Below are positions 17,371 to 26,541 of a DNA stretch of 64,000 nt, piece by piece (position 1 is the stretch's first letter; every line of letters starts with the position of its first letter). The DNA comes from Ensifer canadensis (lineage in GTDB: Bacteria > Pseudomonadota > Alphaproteobacteria > Rhizobiales > Rhizobiaceae): the NCBI RefSeq assembly GCF_017488845.2, contig NZ_CP083371.1, positions 186,001 through 250,000 on the forward strand, in the 5' to 3' direction. The notes under the pieces were generated by a model, which saw only the letters and a list, made by a program, of their open reading frames with translations, did not search any database and was not told the DNA's origin. The position numbers were made by a program, and so were the translations under genes.

Positions 17371-18489
17371 ATGAAAATCGGCCTTGGCCTCTATCGTGAA
17401 CAGCTCACGCCCGACAACTACCGCTTCGCGCTCCAGTCCGGCGCGACCCACATCGTCGCGCATCTGACCAACTATTTCGCCGGCAAGGATCCGAAGATCG
17501 ACAGCGGCGACAACGGCGGATGGGGCGATTGCTCCACCGACCGCCTTTGGACCTATGAGGAGCTGTCGGCTCTGGTTCAGGACGTGCGGGCAGGCGGGCT
17601 CGAACTTGCCGCCATCGAGAATTTTTCGCCACGCTTCTGGCACGACGTCCTGCTCGACGGACCGGAGCGCGATGCGCAGATCGACGCGCTGAAGCAACTG
17701 ATCCGCGATGCCGGGCGCGCGGGCGTTCCCTGCATCGGCTACAATTTCTCGCTCGCCGGCGTTTACGGCTGGACCCGTGGCCCCTATGCCCGCGGCGGTG
17801 CTGAATCCGTCGGCTTCGGCGTTGAAGATCTGCCGGGCGCCGTGCCCGACCCGGACGCGCCCATCCCCGACGGCATGGTCTGGAACATGCGGTATCGCCG
17901 CGGTGTGCCTGGCGCCAAACCGGTATCGGTCAGCAACGCCGAGATCTGGGATCGCCTCTCGCGTTTTCTGAAGGATGTGGTTCCGGTCGCCGAGGAAGCC
18001 GGTGTCATGCTCGGTGCTCATCCCGACGATCCGCCGGCCGAGGCGCTGCGTGGCACGGCGCGCCTCGTCAACCGGCCGGAAAAGTACGATCGGTTGATGT
18101 CGATCGTCGATTCCCCGTCGAACGGGCTGGAGTTGTGCCTGGGCTCGCTTCAGGAAATGCCCGGCGGCGATATCTACGAACATGTCCGCCGGTTCGCGCG
18201 CTCGGGCCGCATCGGCTACATCCACTTCCGCAATGTGAAGGGCAAGATGCCGCGCTACGTCGAAACCTTCGTCGACGAAGGCGATATCGACATGGCCGAA
18301 ATCGTGCGCATCCTGCGCGATGAAAACTATCAGGGCGTGATGATCCCCGACCATACGCCGGCAATGACCTGTGCTGCCTCTTGGCATGCAGGCAAGGCCT
18401 TTGCGCTTGGGTACATGCGCGCGTTGGTGCAGAATGCCCATGCCCTCGGACCTTCGCGGTCGCTTGTCCACGATCTCGCGGCTGAATAG
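17371..18489 (+). CDS. Second mannonate-dehydratase family protein
   Basis: 372 residues, a shorter and divergent UxuA relative. The four metal ligands are kept: His in LGAHPDDPPAEALRG, Cys in LELCLGSLQ, His in RIGYIHFRNVKG and Asp in VMIPDHTPAM. The N-terminus MKIGLGLYREQLTPDNYRFA and the NYFAGKDPKIDSGDNGGWGD loop differ clearly from the uxuA at 10731, so this is a different subgroup that may take another aldonate. Located between an SDR gene and an SMP-30 lactonase, 20 bp and 9 bp away. Confidence 0.88.
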   Translation: MKIGLGLYREQLTPDNYRFALQSGATHIVAHLTNYFAGKDPKIDSGDNGGWGDCSTDRLWTYEELSALVQDVRAGGLELAAIENFSPRFWHDVLLDGPERDAQIDALKQLIRDAGRAGVPCIGYNFSLAGVYGWTRGPYARGGAESVGFGVEDLPGAVPDPDAPIPDGMVWNMRYRRGVPGAKPVSVSNAEIWDRLSRFLKDVVPVAEEAGVMLGAHPDDPPAEALRGTARLVNRPEKYDRLMSIVDSPSNGLELCLGSLQEMPGGDIYEHVRRFARSGRIGYIHFRNVKGKMPRYVETFVDEGDIDMAEIVRILRDENYQGVMIPDHTPAMTCAASWHAGKAFALGYMRALVQNAHALGPSRSLVHDLAAE

Positions 18490-18498
18490 GAGGCGCGG

Positions 18499-19401
18499 AT
18501 GGTGAGGTCGGTTACCTGTGTTGCCCCGGTCGGCGACAAATGCGGCGAGGGCGCCGTCTGGTCGGCATCCGAGCAGGCGCTCTACTGGAGCGACGTCAAT
18601 CGATTTCTCGTCCATCGGTATGATGAGGCGAGCGGTTCGGTCCGCTTTTGGATATTCGACGAGCCGGTGGTGGCGGTCTCCCTCACCGACGAGCCAGGGC
18701 GGTTGCTTCTGGCGCTAGCCTCAAAACTCGTCTGGTGGTGGCCGGAAACCGACCGGCGCGAGGATCACGGCTTCCGCTTGCCCGGATATCCGCGCGTGCG
18801 CCTGAACGACGGTCGTCCCGACCCGGCGGGAAACTTCTGGGTCGGGTCGATGAAGAACAATGTTCTGCCCGACGGCGAGCTTGGCGAGACGGCAGAAGGC
18901 GAGGGCATCCTCTACCGCATCGCGCCTGATGGAACGGTGAGCGAGTGGCGGCATGGGCTCGGCATCTCCAACACGCTTTGCTGGAGTCCCGATGGCAGCA
19001 CCTTCTATTTCGGTGATACGCTCGCCAACGAGATCTACGCCTTCGATTACGCAATAGCGGACTGTTCGATCTCGAACGAACGGACATTCCTTGCTGACTT
19101 CTCCCGCGGTTCACCTGACGGCTCGGCGATCGATAGCGATGGCTATCTCTGGAACTGCCGTTTCGGCGGCGGCTGCATCGCGCGCATATCGCCTGAGGGT
19201 TCCGTGGCGGAGATCATCGAAATGCCGGTCACCAATATCACGACCTGCACCTTCGGCGGTGCCGACCTGAAGACGCTCTATGTCACGACGGCCAGTATCC
19301 TCTCAAAGCCCGGGGAACGGCTCGCCGGCAGCCTTTATGCCCTGACGGTCGACACCCCCGGACTGGCGGAGAACCGTTTTGGCGGGGCGGCATCGAGATG
19401 A
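18499..19401 (+). CDS. SMP-30/gluconolactonase family lactonase
   Basis: 300 residues, six-bladed propeller. Metal-binding residues are visible: Glu in GDKCGEGAVW (near residue 14), Asn in RLNDGRPDPAGNFWVGSM (near 100), Asn in GISNTLCWSPDGSTFYFGDT (near 150), and Asp in GSPDGSAIDSDGYLW (near 205). The family opens sugar lactones to aldonates. It would feed the dehydratases upstream in the operon if the pathway passes through a lactone. Its stop overlaps the next gene by 4 bp. Confidence 0.93.
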   Translation: MVRSVTCVAPVGDKCGEGAVWSASEQALYWSDVNRFLVHRYDEASGSVRFWIFDEPVVAVSLTDEPGRLLLALASKLVWWWPETDRREDHGFRLPGYPRVRLNDGRPDPAGNFWVGSMKNNVLPDGELGETAEGEGILYRIAPDGTVSEWRHGLGISNTLCWSPDGSTFYFGDTLANEIYAFDYAIADCSISNERTFLADFSRGSPDGSAIDSDGYLWNCRFGGGCIARISPEGSVAEIIEMPVTNITTCTFGGADLKTLYVTTASILSKPGERLAGSLYALTVDTPGLAENRFGGAASR

Positions 19402-20417
19402 CTGAGACGACAAGGCGCGGCCTGGCCTGGGCGCATGGATGCCTGGCGGTGCAATCCCTGGGCGGCATGCTGGGGCCGGTCACTTTCCTTTTGCCTGATG
19501 GACGACAGGTAAGCCCGCTGCATGTCGCACCCTGGGGTTCGGATCCCGACAGAACGACGCTGCCGCCGATCCTGCAGGAATTGCGCGGCGAATGGCCCTG
19601 CGTGCCCTTCGGCAGCGACGGCTCGCGCCCGCTGCCGAAAGGCTGGTCGGACGCTGGCGAGACCTTCGCTGGAGCGGATGTGCCGCACGGCCACGGCTCG
19701 AACGCACATTGGAGTTGGGGCGACTGCGACGAGCGGCAGATCGTCCTGACGTGCAGCTATCCGGACGGCCATCCCGTGCGCCAATTGCGCCGGCGCATCG
19801 TGCCGGACCCGCGGGCCGCCGCCGTCGACATCACGCTCGAGATCGAGGTGCGGCGACCCTGCAGGCTGCCGATCGGCCTGCACCCCACCTTCCGCCTGTC
19901 ACCCCGGCCCGGATCGGTCTGGCTCGAGCCCGGAGCCTATGGCGAGGTTCGCAGTTTTCCCGGCGACGTGGAGCCGGTGGCGACGCTGTTTGCGCCGGGC
20001 GGACGATGGTCGAAGCTTGAGAGCGTCGACGCCCGCGATGGCGCCACCATCGATGCGGCGTCCGTTCCGCTTGACCAGAATGCCGAGGAACTGCTGCAGC
20101 TGGTCGGCATCGATGGCGCGATCGCCTTGCACTACCGTGACGAGGGGTTTCGTGCCCGCCTTGAATGGCAGAAAGAGCATTTCCCAAGCCTGTTGCTCTG
20201 GTACAGCAATCGCGGCCGCAAGGCCTATCCATGGGATGGGAAACATCTCGCCCTTGGCGTTGAGCCGGTTTGCTCGGCCTTCGATTTCGGCCCGGCGGTC
20301 TCGTCAGCCGACAACCCCTTGGCATCGCCAGCCGCGCCCACTTCACTACCCTTCTATCCCGATCAGCCGTTCGTCACGCGCTACCGGATCTCGGTCGAGG
20401 CCGCACCCATGGGGTGA
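19398..20417 (+). CDS. Aldose 1-epimerase-like protein
   Basis: 339 residues with the galactose mutarotase-like beta-sandwich pattern: VTFLLPDGRQVSPLHVAPW near the start, GETFAGADVPHGHGSNAHW with the His used in catalysis, and LGVEPVCSAFDFGPA near the end, where the catalytic Glu lies. It probably interconverts anomers of the imported sugar before oxidation. Last gene of the operon, start overlapping the lactonase stop. Divergent enough that the substrate is not predictable. Confidence 0.8.
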   Translation: MTETTRRGLAWAHGCLAVQSLGGMLGPVTFLLPDGRQVSPLHVAPWGSDPDRTTLPPILQELRGEWPCVPFGSDGSRPLPKGWSDAGETFAGADVPHGHGSNAHWSWGDCDERQIVLTCSYPDGHPVRQLRRRIVPDPRAAAVDITLEIEVRRPCRLPIGLHPTFRLSPRPGSVWLEPGAYGEVRSFPGDVEPVATLFAPGGRWSKLESVDARDGATIDAASVPLDQNAEELLQLVGIDGAIALHYRDEGFRARLEWQKEHFPSLLLWYSNRGRKAYPWDGKHLALGVEPVCSAFDFGPAVSSADNPLASPAAPTSLPFYPDQPFVTRYRISVEAAPMG

Positions 20418-20491
20418 AGCCATCATAGGGTGAAGCCATATCTCGCGGGCGATCTGGTGTATCGGGCTGAACCGCTCCGGCCGCGCGCGGC

Positions 20492-21082
20492 TCATTTCTT
20501 CCGACAGGTGCAAGGGTCGTAGCCCCTGGCAAACAACCGGCCGGCCCGCATGCCGATCATGGTCGGAATGTCGCGGACCTGCGAAACGCCCAGAGACCCG
20601 GCAATCGCAATCGCTGCCTCGGCACAGATCGCCGCGTCCTCGGCAGCGTTGTGATGTGCGAAGGTCAAGCCGAGATGACCGGCCAGGATGTTTAACTTGT
20701 GCGATCCGAGATGCGGCCAGACCTTTTTCGCCATCTTCACCGAGCAGAGATAGGACAGTTCCGGATAATCCTGCCGGTAGAGATCGAGACAGGAGCGCCA
20801 GACGCTGAAGTCGAAGGCCGCGTTGTGGGCGATCATGGTGGCGCCGCGAAAGTCGTCGGCGAATTCGTCCATGACTTCGGGAAACTCGCCTGCGTCCTCC
20901 ACATGCTCCGGGCGGATGCCGTGGATTGCGATGTTGAAGGAGGAGAAGCGCATGGTCTTCGGACGGATGAGCCGTTCCTCGATCCGCACGACCCGGCCAT
21001 CCTCGATCCAGGCCAGACCGACCGAACAGGCACTGCCGCGCTGCTCGTTGGCGGTTTCGAAATCAATGGCGATGGTCTTCAA
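20492..21082 (-). CDS. 3'-5' exonuclease, DEDDh type (DNA polymerase III epsilon-like)
   Basis: About 196 residues if the TTG at 21082 is used (LKTIAIDFETANEQRGSACS follows). An upstream ATG at 21151 adds 23 residues that overlap an inverted repeat and look non-coding. Exo I is IDFETAN, Exo II is MIAHNAAFDFSVW, and Exo III is AHHNAAEDA, giving the DEDDh set. The single-domain form is like small epsilon-related nucleases used in repair or RNA trimming. Gene stands alone. Confidence 0.88.
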   Translation of the reverse strand: MKTIAIDFETANEQRGSACSVGLAWIEDGRVVRIEERLIRPKTMRFSSFNIAIHGIRPEHVEDAGEFPEVMDEFADDFRGATMIAHNAAFDFSVWRSCLDLYRQDYPELSYLCSVKMAKKVWPHLGSHKLNILAGHLGLTFAHHNAAEDAAICAEAAIAIAGSLGVSQVRDIPTMIGMRAGRLFARGYDPCTCRKK

Positions 21083-21122
21083 CGTGGTGTCCCGACTGGT
21101 CTTGCGCGGCAAGGTTAAAGCC

Positions 21123-21169
21123 CTACAGCATCCTTCGCGCGCCCTTTGCACGCAGGAAGAATGCTGTAG
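21123..21169. repeat. Near-perfect 14-bp inverted repeat (rhizobial intergenic hairpin)
   Basis: CTACAGCATCCTTC (21123-21136) and GAAGAATGCTGTAG (21156-21169) pair with one mismatch around a 19-nt loop. The CTACAGC...GCTGTAG ends resemble the outer stem of the other dispersed element in this window (copies near 21.6 and 60.2 kb). It sits just upstream of the exonuclease gene. Confidence 0.6.
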
Positions 21170-21365
21170 CGGTGTGCGGGCGATTCGGCAAAGAGTGCAA
21201 AGGGTTCCGGCCAGTCGATCTGGCGCTCGCGACAGCTGTGATCCTGCGCGAATACCACTTGCGTTTCCCGTCAGCGTAGGAGAATCTCCGGATCAGGACA
21301 AAACAGGCTTAGGTCGCTGCCGGATACCCCAGGCTGCAACGGCAGCCCCCCAAGTGGAGAAAACC

Positions 21366-21527
21366 ATGCCCACCAGATTTCTTACGGCAATTGCAGTGAC
21401 GGCGCTTCTGGCGATCTCAGGATGCGCGACAAGTGGCTCCGGCAACACGACCTACGCGCAATCACAAGGGGTCGACCCCGATATCGATCCTACCGGCACC
21501 GGCGATGAAACCATGGACGCCGACTAG
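21366..21527 (+). CDS. Small lipoprotein, 53 residues
   Basis: A signal peptide with lipobox LLAISGC (Cys20) is followed by a short acidic tail (GVDPDIDPTGTGDETMDAD). GTGGAGAAAACC just before the ATG is a usable ribosome-binding site. Small lipoproteins of this sort are common in Rhizobiaceae envelopes. Function is unknown. Confidence 0.65.
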   Translation: MPTRFLTAIAVTALLAISGCATSGSGNTTYAQSQGVDPDIDPTGTGDETMDAD

Positions 21528-21554
21528 CCGGCTACTACCGCATGTTTCGTTAGA

Positions 21555-21641
21555 TCGTATTCGCTTTAAGGATAAAAACAGTCAGCAATTCAAAGCGCTA
21601 CAGCGACCTTTGCGCGTCTAACAAGACGCGCGGCGCTGCAG
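21555..21641 (+). repeat. Dispersed stem-loop element A, copy 1
   Basis: Shares TTCAAAGYGCTACAGCGACC plus TTTGCGCGTCTA, and a CGCTTTAAGGAT block, with the inverse copy at 60136-60227. It forms a hairpin GCGCGTCT-AACA-AGACGCGC (21612-21631) inside an outer CTACAGCG/CGCTGCAG stem (21598-21641). I recall this type from Ensifer intergenic regions. Confidence 0.7.
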
Positions 21642-21647
21642 AATGTC

Positions 21648-21734
21648 TCCAGTTTAGACTGAGTGGCAGAAACGCTCTACCTCCTTGTTCTTAGACGTTC
21701 CTGTCTAAGAACCGCTTCGCACTTTTTCCTGGAA
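21648..21734 (+). repeat. Dispersed element B, copy 1
   Basis: Carries the common core GCAGAAACGCTCTACCTC (from 21666) and CGCTTCGCACTTTTTCCTGG at the right end. The middle is a perfect 9-bp hairpin, TTCTTAGAC (21688-21696) and GTCTAAGAA (21703-21711), whose sequence differs from the other copies although a hairpin is kept. Other copies lie near 59.2 and 61.3 kb. Confidence 0.65.
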
Positions 21735-22023
21735 GTGCTGTAACACCCTACCTTGTCCGCTTCCCTTCGCCCGTTTCTCGTGGAGGGGGCGGGCGAGTAT
21801 CGATGCCGCAATGCTTGTCCAGGCCTGAAGAGAGCGCTCCGCTGCAGGGCATGCCGTTGGGGCCGGCCGTTCCGCGCCGGGAAATAGCAAATTCTAAACA
21901 TCCCCGAACAGGTGCAGAACGGCTCGGGTGAGGAGCATGTCCGACGGTCGCTGCCTAAGCCAATTGGGAGAGGAACATTTTGCTCGTCTCGATTTCCCCA
22001 CATTGAAGGCTTGATGTAAGGCG

Positions 22024-22155
22024 ATGGACAAAACCGGTATCGCCTTCCTCATCCTTATCTGCGTGCTCGTCGCAATCGCGCTGAGCATTCTCGCCATCAG
22101 GCCGGACGCCGACGTCGCTCCGCCCCCGAGCCCGACAATCGTTCCCAGCAATTAG
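22024..22155 (+). CDS. Very small membrane protein, 43 residues
   Basis: Starts MDKTGIAFLILICVLVAIAL, one membrane helix, then a Pro-rich tail ending SPTIVPSN. TAAGG just upstream is a weak ribosome-binding site. The clean hydrophobic profile suggests a real gene; no family is recognised. Upstream, 21742-22023 holds nothing else I can support. Confidence 0.45.
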   Translation: MDKTGIAFLILICVLVAIALSILAIRPDADVAPPPSPTIVPSN

Positions 22156-22217
22156 CGAAACGAAGGCGACGCCCCTTGCCGCCAGTTTCGCCTTGTTTAC
22201 AATGCTAAAGCTCAAGG

Positions 22218-22997
22218 CTAGTTGCCCGCTTGCCGGTCGCGGAATGCCGCTTCGCCCGCCTCCGACACTTCGACCCATTTCTTGTCGGGCGCGGCATCTG
22301 CGACGTAACTGTCGTTCCAGTTCCACCACTTGTAGGTTGGCGTCTGCGGGTAGCCTGGAGGTGAATCCTCCCAGACCTCCTGCCGGCCCAACGGTGTGAT
22401 GTCGAGGTAGTTCCAGGTGCTTCCCATCTGTTCGTCACCGCGATTGTTGATGAAGTAGGTGCGGAAGACACGCTCGCCGTCGCGGTAGAACACGTTCGTA
22501 CCGTGCCATTCGGCCACGCCGAAGTCGGCATCAAAATCGTCGGTGATGGTGAACCACGGTATGTCCCAGCCCATGCGGGCCTTGAGCCGCGCTATGTCAG
22601 CCTGCGGCGCGCGCGAAACGAAGACGAGCGTGGTGTCGCGGGCGTTGAGGTGGGCGACGTGGGCCACCTGGTCGGCGACCATGGAGCAGCCTCTGCAGCC
22701 ATGATCGGGCCAGCCGAACACACCTGGTTCGAAGAAGGCGCGGTAGACGATTAACTGGCGCCGACCGGCAAACAGGTCGGTCAGGCTGGCTCTGCCCTCA
22801 GGACCGTCGAAGGTATAAGCCTTTTCAACGGCCATCCATGGCATTCGCCGACGCTCGGCGGCCAGTGCGTCGCGAGCGCGGGTCTGGGCTTTCTCCTTCA
22901 CCAGCAGTTGCTGGCGCGCTTCTTCCCAGGCTTGCGGAGATACGACCGGTGGTGTCTGCATGGCCGGGTGTCCGCCTTTTTCTGCTGATGTCGTCAT
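22218..22997 (-). CDS. DUF899 family (thioredoxin-like fold) protein
   Basis: 259 residues from the ATG at 22997; an upstream start at 23102 would add 35 unrelated residues. Typical DUF899 blocks are RMPWMAVEKAYTFDGPEG, LTDLFAGRRQLIVYRAFFEP, then DHGCRGCSMVADQVAHVAHL, where CRGC stands at the place of a thioredoxin CxxC, then TWNYLDITPLGRQE. The reaction is not established; a redox or thiol role is plausible. It is about 200 bp beyond a sulfur operon on the same strand and may be its last gene. Confidence 0.85.
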   Translation of the reverse strand: MTTSAEKGGHPAMQTPPVVSPQAWEEARQQLLVKEKAQTRARDALAAERRRMPWMAVEKAYTFDGPEGRASLTDLFAGRRQLIVYRAFFEPGVFGWPDHGCRGCSMVADQVAHVAHLNARDTTLVFVSRAPQADIARLKARMGWDIPWFTITDDFDADFGVAEWHGTNVFYRDGERVFRTYFINNRGDEQMGSTWNYLDITPLGRQEVWEDSPPGYPQTPTYKWWNWNDSYVADAAPDKKWVEVSEAGEAAFRDRQAGN

Positions 22998-23195
22998 GGC
23001 GTTTGTAACCTCCTCGTTGGCACGGGCGACTTCGCCCGAGATTGCTCTGAAGATAGTTTCGCACCGGAGTGAAAATAACGGGAGTAACAAGTGTGGCGGC
23101 ATTCTGGACCTTGCCCGGCGCCAAGCACGCTCCTACTCGTCGGCAAACGCAGCAACCGTGCGCGTTGCAGGCGCGAGGACGCAAACGAGACGACC

Positions 23196-23975
23196 CTATC
23201 GCGAGGCGTAGAACGCCAGACCAATGGCGACGGCGAAGGTGAGGACCGCAAACAGCATGTTCAACGTGGATTGGTACTTGCTGAAACTGTGGGCGGCGCG
23301 GCAGCCCGTAAGCGCGCCGAGGGCTCCGCCGCCGATGAAGGAGAGAGCCAGTGGCCAGTCGACCAGACCGGAGAAGGTGTAGCTTGCCCCGGTTGTAAGG
23401 CCGAAAGCGGTAATGGCAACCAGCGACGTGGCGATTGCGTTGATCGTCGGCATGCCGGTTGAAACCATCAGGCCCGGAACGATCAGGAACCCGCCGCCGA
23501 TCCCGAAGAAGCCTGAGATGATGCCGGTTCCGGCGCCAAAGGAGAGCACCTTCGGTGCGTTTCTTGGTGTGCAGCTCGACGCCGGATCGCCAACCATGTG
23601 GCGCCGCCGCAACATGGTCACGCTGACGACGGCCATCAGTGCAGCGAACAACAGCAAGAGCCGTCGGCCATCCAGCGCCTTGCCGAGTGCTGCGCCGATC
23701 CAGGCGCCGACGATGCCGGTGACGCAGTACATTGCCGCGCAGCGCCATTTCACCGTCCCGTGCCGCGCATGCATCGCCAGTCCCGAAAGCGCATTGGCTG
23801 CGACGGCGACGGCGCTCGTCCCGATCGCCACATGCACGTTGCTCACCCCGACGACTTGGACGAGCAGGGGCACGGCGAGAATGGAGCCGCCGCCGCCGAA
23901 CAGTCCGAGGCTGAAGCCGACGAGACCGCCACTCAAGGCTGCCAGAATGTATTGGACGAGGTCCAGTGTCATCAT
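23196..23975 (-). CDS. TauE/SafE (TSUP) sulfite or sulfur-anion exporter
   Basis: About 259 residues from the MMTLDL start near 23975 (a longer frame would overlap the gene upstream). About eight membrane helices with the paired TSUP motifs GFSLGLFGGGGSILAVPLLV and ISGFFGIGGGFLIVPGLMV, plus NAIATSLVAITAFGLTTGA. The family exports sulfite or organosulfonates. It directly follows a persulfide dioxygenase gene, whose product is sulfite, which makes sulfite export the natural reading. Confidence 0.9.
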   Translation of the reverse strand: MMTLDLVQYILAALSGGLVGFSLGLFGGGGSILAVPLLVQVVGVSNVHVAIGTSAVAVAANALSGLAMHARHGTVKWRCAAMYCVTGIVGAWIGAALGKALDGRRLLLLFAALMAVVSVTMLRRRHMVGDPASSCTPRNAPKVLSFGAGTGIISGFFGIGGGFLIVPGLMVSTGMPTINAIATSLVAITAFGLTTGASYTFSGLVDWPLALSFIGGGALGALTGCRAAHSFSKYQSTLNMLFAVLTFAVAIGLAFYASR

Positions 23976-24069
23976 TCGGCGCCGGGCTGCGGGGCGAACC
24001 GCGTCGCCCGAGATGCACCGAAACCGGAAGATGGCCGGGACACGGAACGTGCCCGCGAACGGAGCGGCA

Positions 24070-24948
24070 TCAGGACCATGCGGCACCTTGCAGGGCGTCG
24101 ATGGGGAATCTCAAATAGCGCCGGCCATTTTCCTCCGGGTCGGGAAGCCGGCCGCCGTTGATGTTGACCTGTAGGGCATGGAGGATGAGCTTGGGCATCG
24201 GCAGCGTTCGGTCCCGTCCCTCGCGGAACGCGACGAACTCGGTTTCGCAGGCATAGCGTGTCAGATGGATGTTGTCCGCCTTCTGCAGTGCAACAGTGCT
24301 TTCCCAGCGCGGTTCGCGTCCACCAGGCTGATAGTCATGGCCGACGAAGATACGGGTATCGTCCGGCAGGGCCATGATGTCGCGGATGCTCGCCCACAGC
24401 GCGTTGGCGCTGCCGCCGGGGAAATCGGTGCGCGCGGTTCCGCTGTCCGGCATGAACACCGTGTCGTGCACGAAGGCAGCGTCCCCGATGAGGTAAGTGA
24501 TCGATGCCAGCGTGTGTCCCGGCGAAAACATCACCCCGGCCTCGAGACTGCCGATCCGAAACGTATCGCCACGATCAAACAGCCGGTCCCATTGCGATCC
24601 GTCCGTTTTCAGGCCTGGCCAATTGTAGATGTCGGCCCACAATTTCTGGACCTTGACGATGTGCGTACCGATGGCCGTGGGCGCGCCGGTTTTTGCCTTC
24701 AGATAGGCGGCGGCGGAAAAATGGTCGGCATGCGGATGGGTATCGAGGATCCACTGGAGGTCCAGGTCCTGGGCTCGCACGAAGTCGAGCAGCCGGTCGG
24801 CATTGCCTGTCGCTATCGCGCCCGATTTCTCGTCGAAGTCGAGCACCGGATCGATGATCGCACAGGCCCGCGTTTTCGGGTCGCTGACCACATACTGCAC
24901 GGACCAGGTTCGCGGGTCGAAGAAAGCCGCAATGTCAGGCCTCGCCAT
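24070..24948 (-). CDS. ETHE1/Blh-type metallo-beta-lactamase-fold persulfide dioxygenase
   Basis: 292 residues. Starts DIAAFFDPRTWSVQYVVSDP, has the metal motif DTHPHADHFSAAAYLKAKTG (near residue 68), later SPGHTLASITY and the Asp in AFVHDTVFMPDSGTARTDFP, and FVGHDYQPGGREPRWESTV. This is the Blh/ETHE1 subgroup, which oxidises glutathione persulfide to sulfite with mononuclear iron. The stop of the upstream aminotransferase gene is 3 bp before its start, so the two are co-transcribed. Confidence 0.9.
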   Translation of the reverse strand: MARPDIAAFFDPRTWSVQYVVSDPKTRACAIIDPVLDFDEKSGAIATGNADRLLDFVRAQDLDLQWILDTHPHADHFSAAAYLKAKTGAPTAIGTHIVKVQKLWADIYNWPGLKTDGSQWDRLFDRGDTFRIGSLEAGVMFSPGHTLASITYLIGDAAFVHDTVFMPDSGTARTDFPGGSANALWASIRDIMALPDDTRIFVGHDYQPGGREPRWESTVALQKADNIHLTRYACETEFVAFREGRDRTLPMPKLILHALQVNINGGRLPDPEENGRRYLRFPIDALQGAAWS

Positions 24949-24951
24949 GCC

Positions 24952-26433
24952 TCAGGCCTCCGCTGCAAGCGCTGCACGCGGGAAGAAGATGGCGCGCGCC
25001 GGGTCGAAATCGTAGTGTTGCTCGTAGCTGGCTGCGTCGGCGGCAAGCTTGGCGACGGCGTCGAGGATGAACGCCACCTCTTCGTCGGCGAGCAGGACGC
25101 TGAAGTTCAACCGGACAAAACCCGGCTTCAGCATTTCCTGTCCGGCAAGGATGGCGTCGCGCAGGCGTTGCGATTCCTCGTCATCGATGCCGAGCAGCCG
25201 GTGCACATAGGGACCGGCACATGCGCAGCCACCGCGCGCCTGAATGCCGAAGCGATCGCTGAGCATGCGGGTGACGAGCTGCTGGTGGACATGGCCGCCC
25301 TTGCCGTCCTTGACGCGGAAGGAAAAGATCGGCAGCCGCTGTGGCCCGAGAGGACCGAGCAATTCCAGCCGCTCGATGCCTTGCCATGCGGCGATAGCGC
25401 GACGGGTCAGCTCGGCGTTTCTGGTCTGCATTGCCTCGGCACCGATCGCTTCCTTGACGAGGAAAGCGAGCGCGGCGCGGATATCGCCGACGACGTTCGG
25501 CGTGCCGGCCTCCTCGCGCGCCTCGAGGCTATTGCTGTAGTCGTGACCGGTGGGCGAAACGAATTTGACGGTGCCGCCGCCGGGCCAGGATGGCTTGGCG
25601 GTGACAGCCGCGTCACGCCGCAGGACCAGAATGCCTGACGTACCGGGGCCACCGATGAACTTGTGCGGCGAGATGACCACCGCGTCAATCGCAGCAGCGC
25701 CCTCGGGCGACATGTCGATCGGCAGGTAGGGTCCAGCACCGGCATAGTCCCACACCATCTTTGCGCCTGCCGCCTTCGCGATCCGGGTGACGGCCGCAAC
25801 ATCGGTGACGATGCCCGTGACATTGGAAGCGGCGGAAAAGGCGCAAACGACGAGATCGGCCGGTTGCTTCAGCGCTTCGTCGAGTGCAGCGAGATCCGGC
25901 CCACCAGCCGGACACTCGGCGATCTCGACCACCTCGGCACCGCTTTCGCGCCAGGGCAGGATATTGGAGTGGTGTTCATAGGGCCCGATTAGGATGCGCA
26001 CGCGCCGACCGGTGGCGACCGCCTCGGTAACACCCAGCAGGCTCACCAGCCGATTGATGCCGGCGGTGGCGCCGGAGCCGGCGAAAATGACGGCGTGTTC
26101 AGGTCCGGCGCCGCAGCAGGCGGCGATCACAGCACGCGCGTCGCGGCGCAACCTGGTCATCGAGCCGCCGCAGTAGGACGCCTCGGTGTGGCTGTTGGCA
26201 TAATAGGGCAGGACCTGTTCGAGGATGAAATGCTCGATCTGCATCAATGCCCGGCCCGATGCGACATAGTCGGCATAGACGAGGTTCTTGACGCCGAAGG
26301 GACCGTCGATCTTTGCAGTCTTGCCGACAAGCCCAGCCCGCAGGTCAGCGATTGCGTTGTCGCCGGCAAGGCTTTCTCGAAATGCTTCGAGCGGGCCGGT
26401 AAGATAGGGCTGGCGTGGGCACGGCGTCGTCAT
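24952..26433 (-). CDS. Class V aminotransferase, cysteine-desulfurase-like
   Basis: About 493 residues from MTTPCPRQPYL at 26433. Fold type I PLP enzyme: YADYVASGRAL near 55, PYYANSHTEASYCGG near 80, Lys258 in VVISPHKFIGGPGTSG as the PLP lysine, and GGCACAGPYVHRLLG, where the Cys-containing loop of desulfurases lies. A desulfurase would release sulfane sulfur as persulfide, the substrate of the next enzyme. First gene of the minus-strand sulfur operon, divergent from an Lrp-type regulator. Exact substrate unproven. Confidence 0.88.
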   Translation of the reverse strand: MTTPCPRQPYLTGPLEAFRESLAGDNAIADLRAGLVGKTAKIDGPFGVKNLVYADYVASGRALMQIEHFILEQVLPYYANSHTEASYCGGSMTRLRRDARAVIAACCGAGPEHAVIFAGSGATAGINRLVSLLGVTEAVATGRRVRILIGPYEHHSNILPWRESGAEVVEIAECPAGGPDLAALDEALKQPADLVVCAFSAASNVTGIVTDVAAVTRIAKAAGAKMVWDYAGAGPYLPIDMSPEGAAAIDAVVISPHKFIGGPGTSGILVLRRDAAVTAKPSWPGGGTVKFVSPTGHDYSNSLEAREEAGTPNVVGDIRAALAFLVKEAIGAEAMQTRNAELTRRAIAAWQGIERLELLGPLGPQRLPIFSFRVKDGKGGHVHQQLVTRMLSDRFGIQARGGCACAGPYVHRLLGIDDEESQRLRDAILAGQEMLKPGFVRLNFSVLLADEEVAFILDAVAKLAADAASYEQHYDFDPARAIFFPRAALAAEA

Positions 26434-26541
26434 CGTTTCCTCCCGGAGTCGGACAGACGATAAGTCTAATCGATCGGTTGCATGCAAACCTCATCATTCT
26501 TATGCTTCTGCCAGTCAAAATCGGGTCATGTGATCGCTGAA

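Noticed and set aside
21083..21151. Upstream ATG of the exonuclease at 21151
   Set aside because: The extra 23 residues overlap the inverted repeat at 21123-21169 and do not resemble the family, whose N-terminus starts at the DFET strand.
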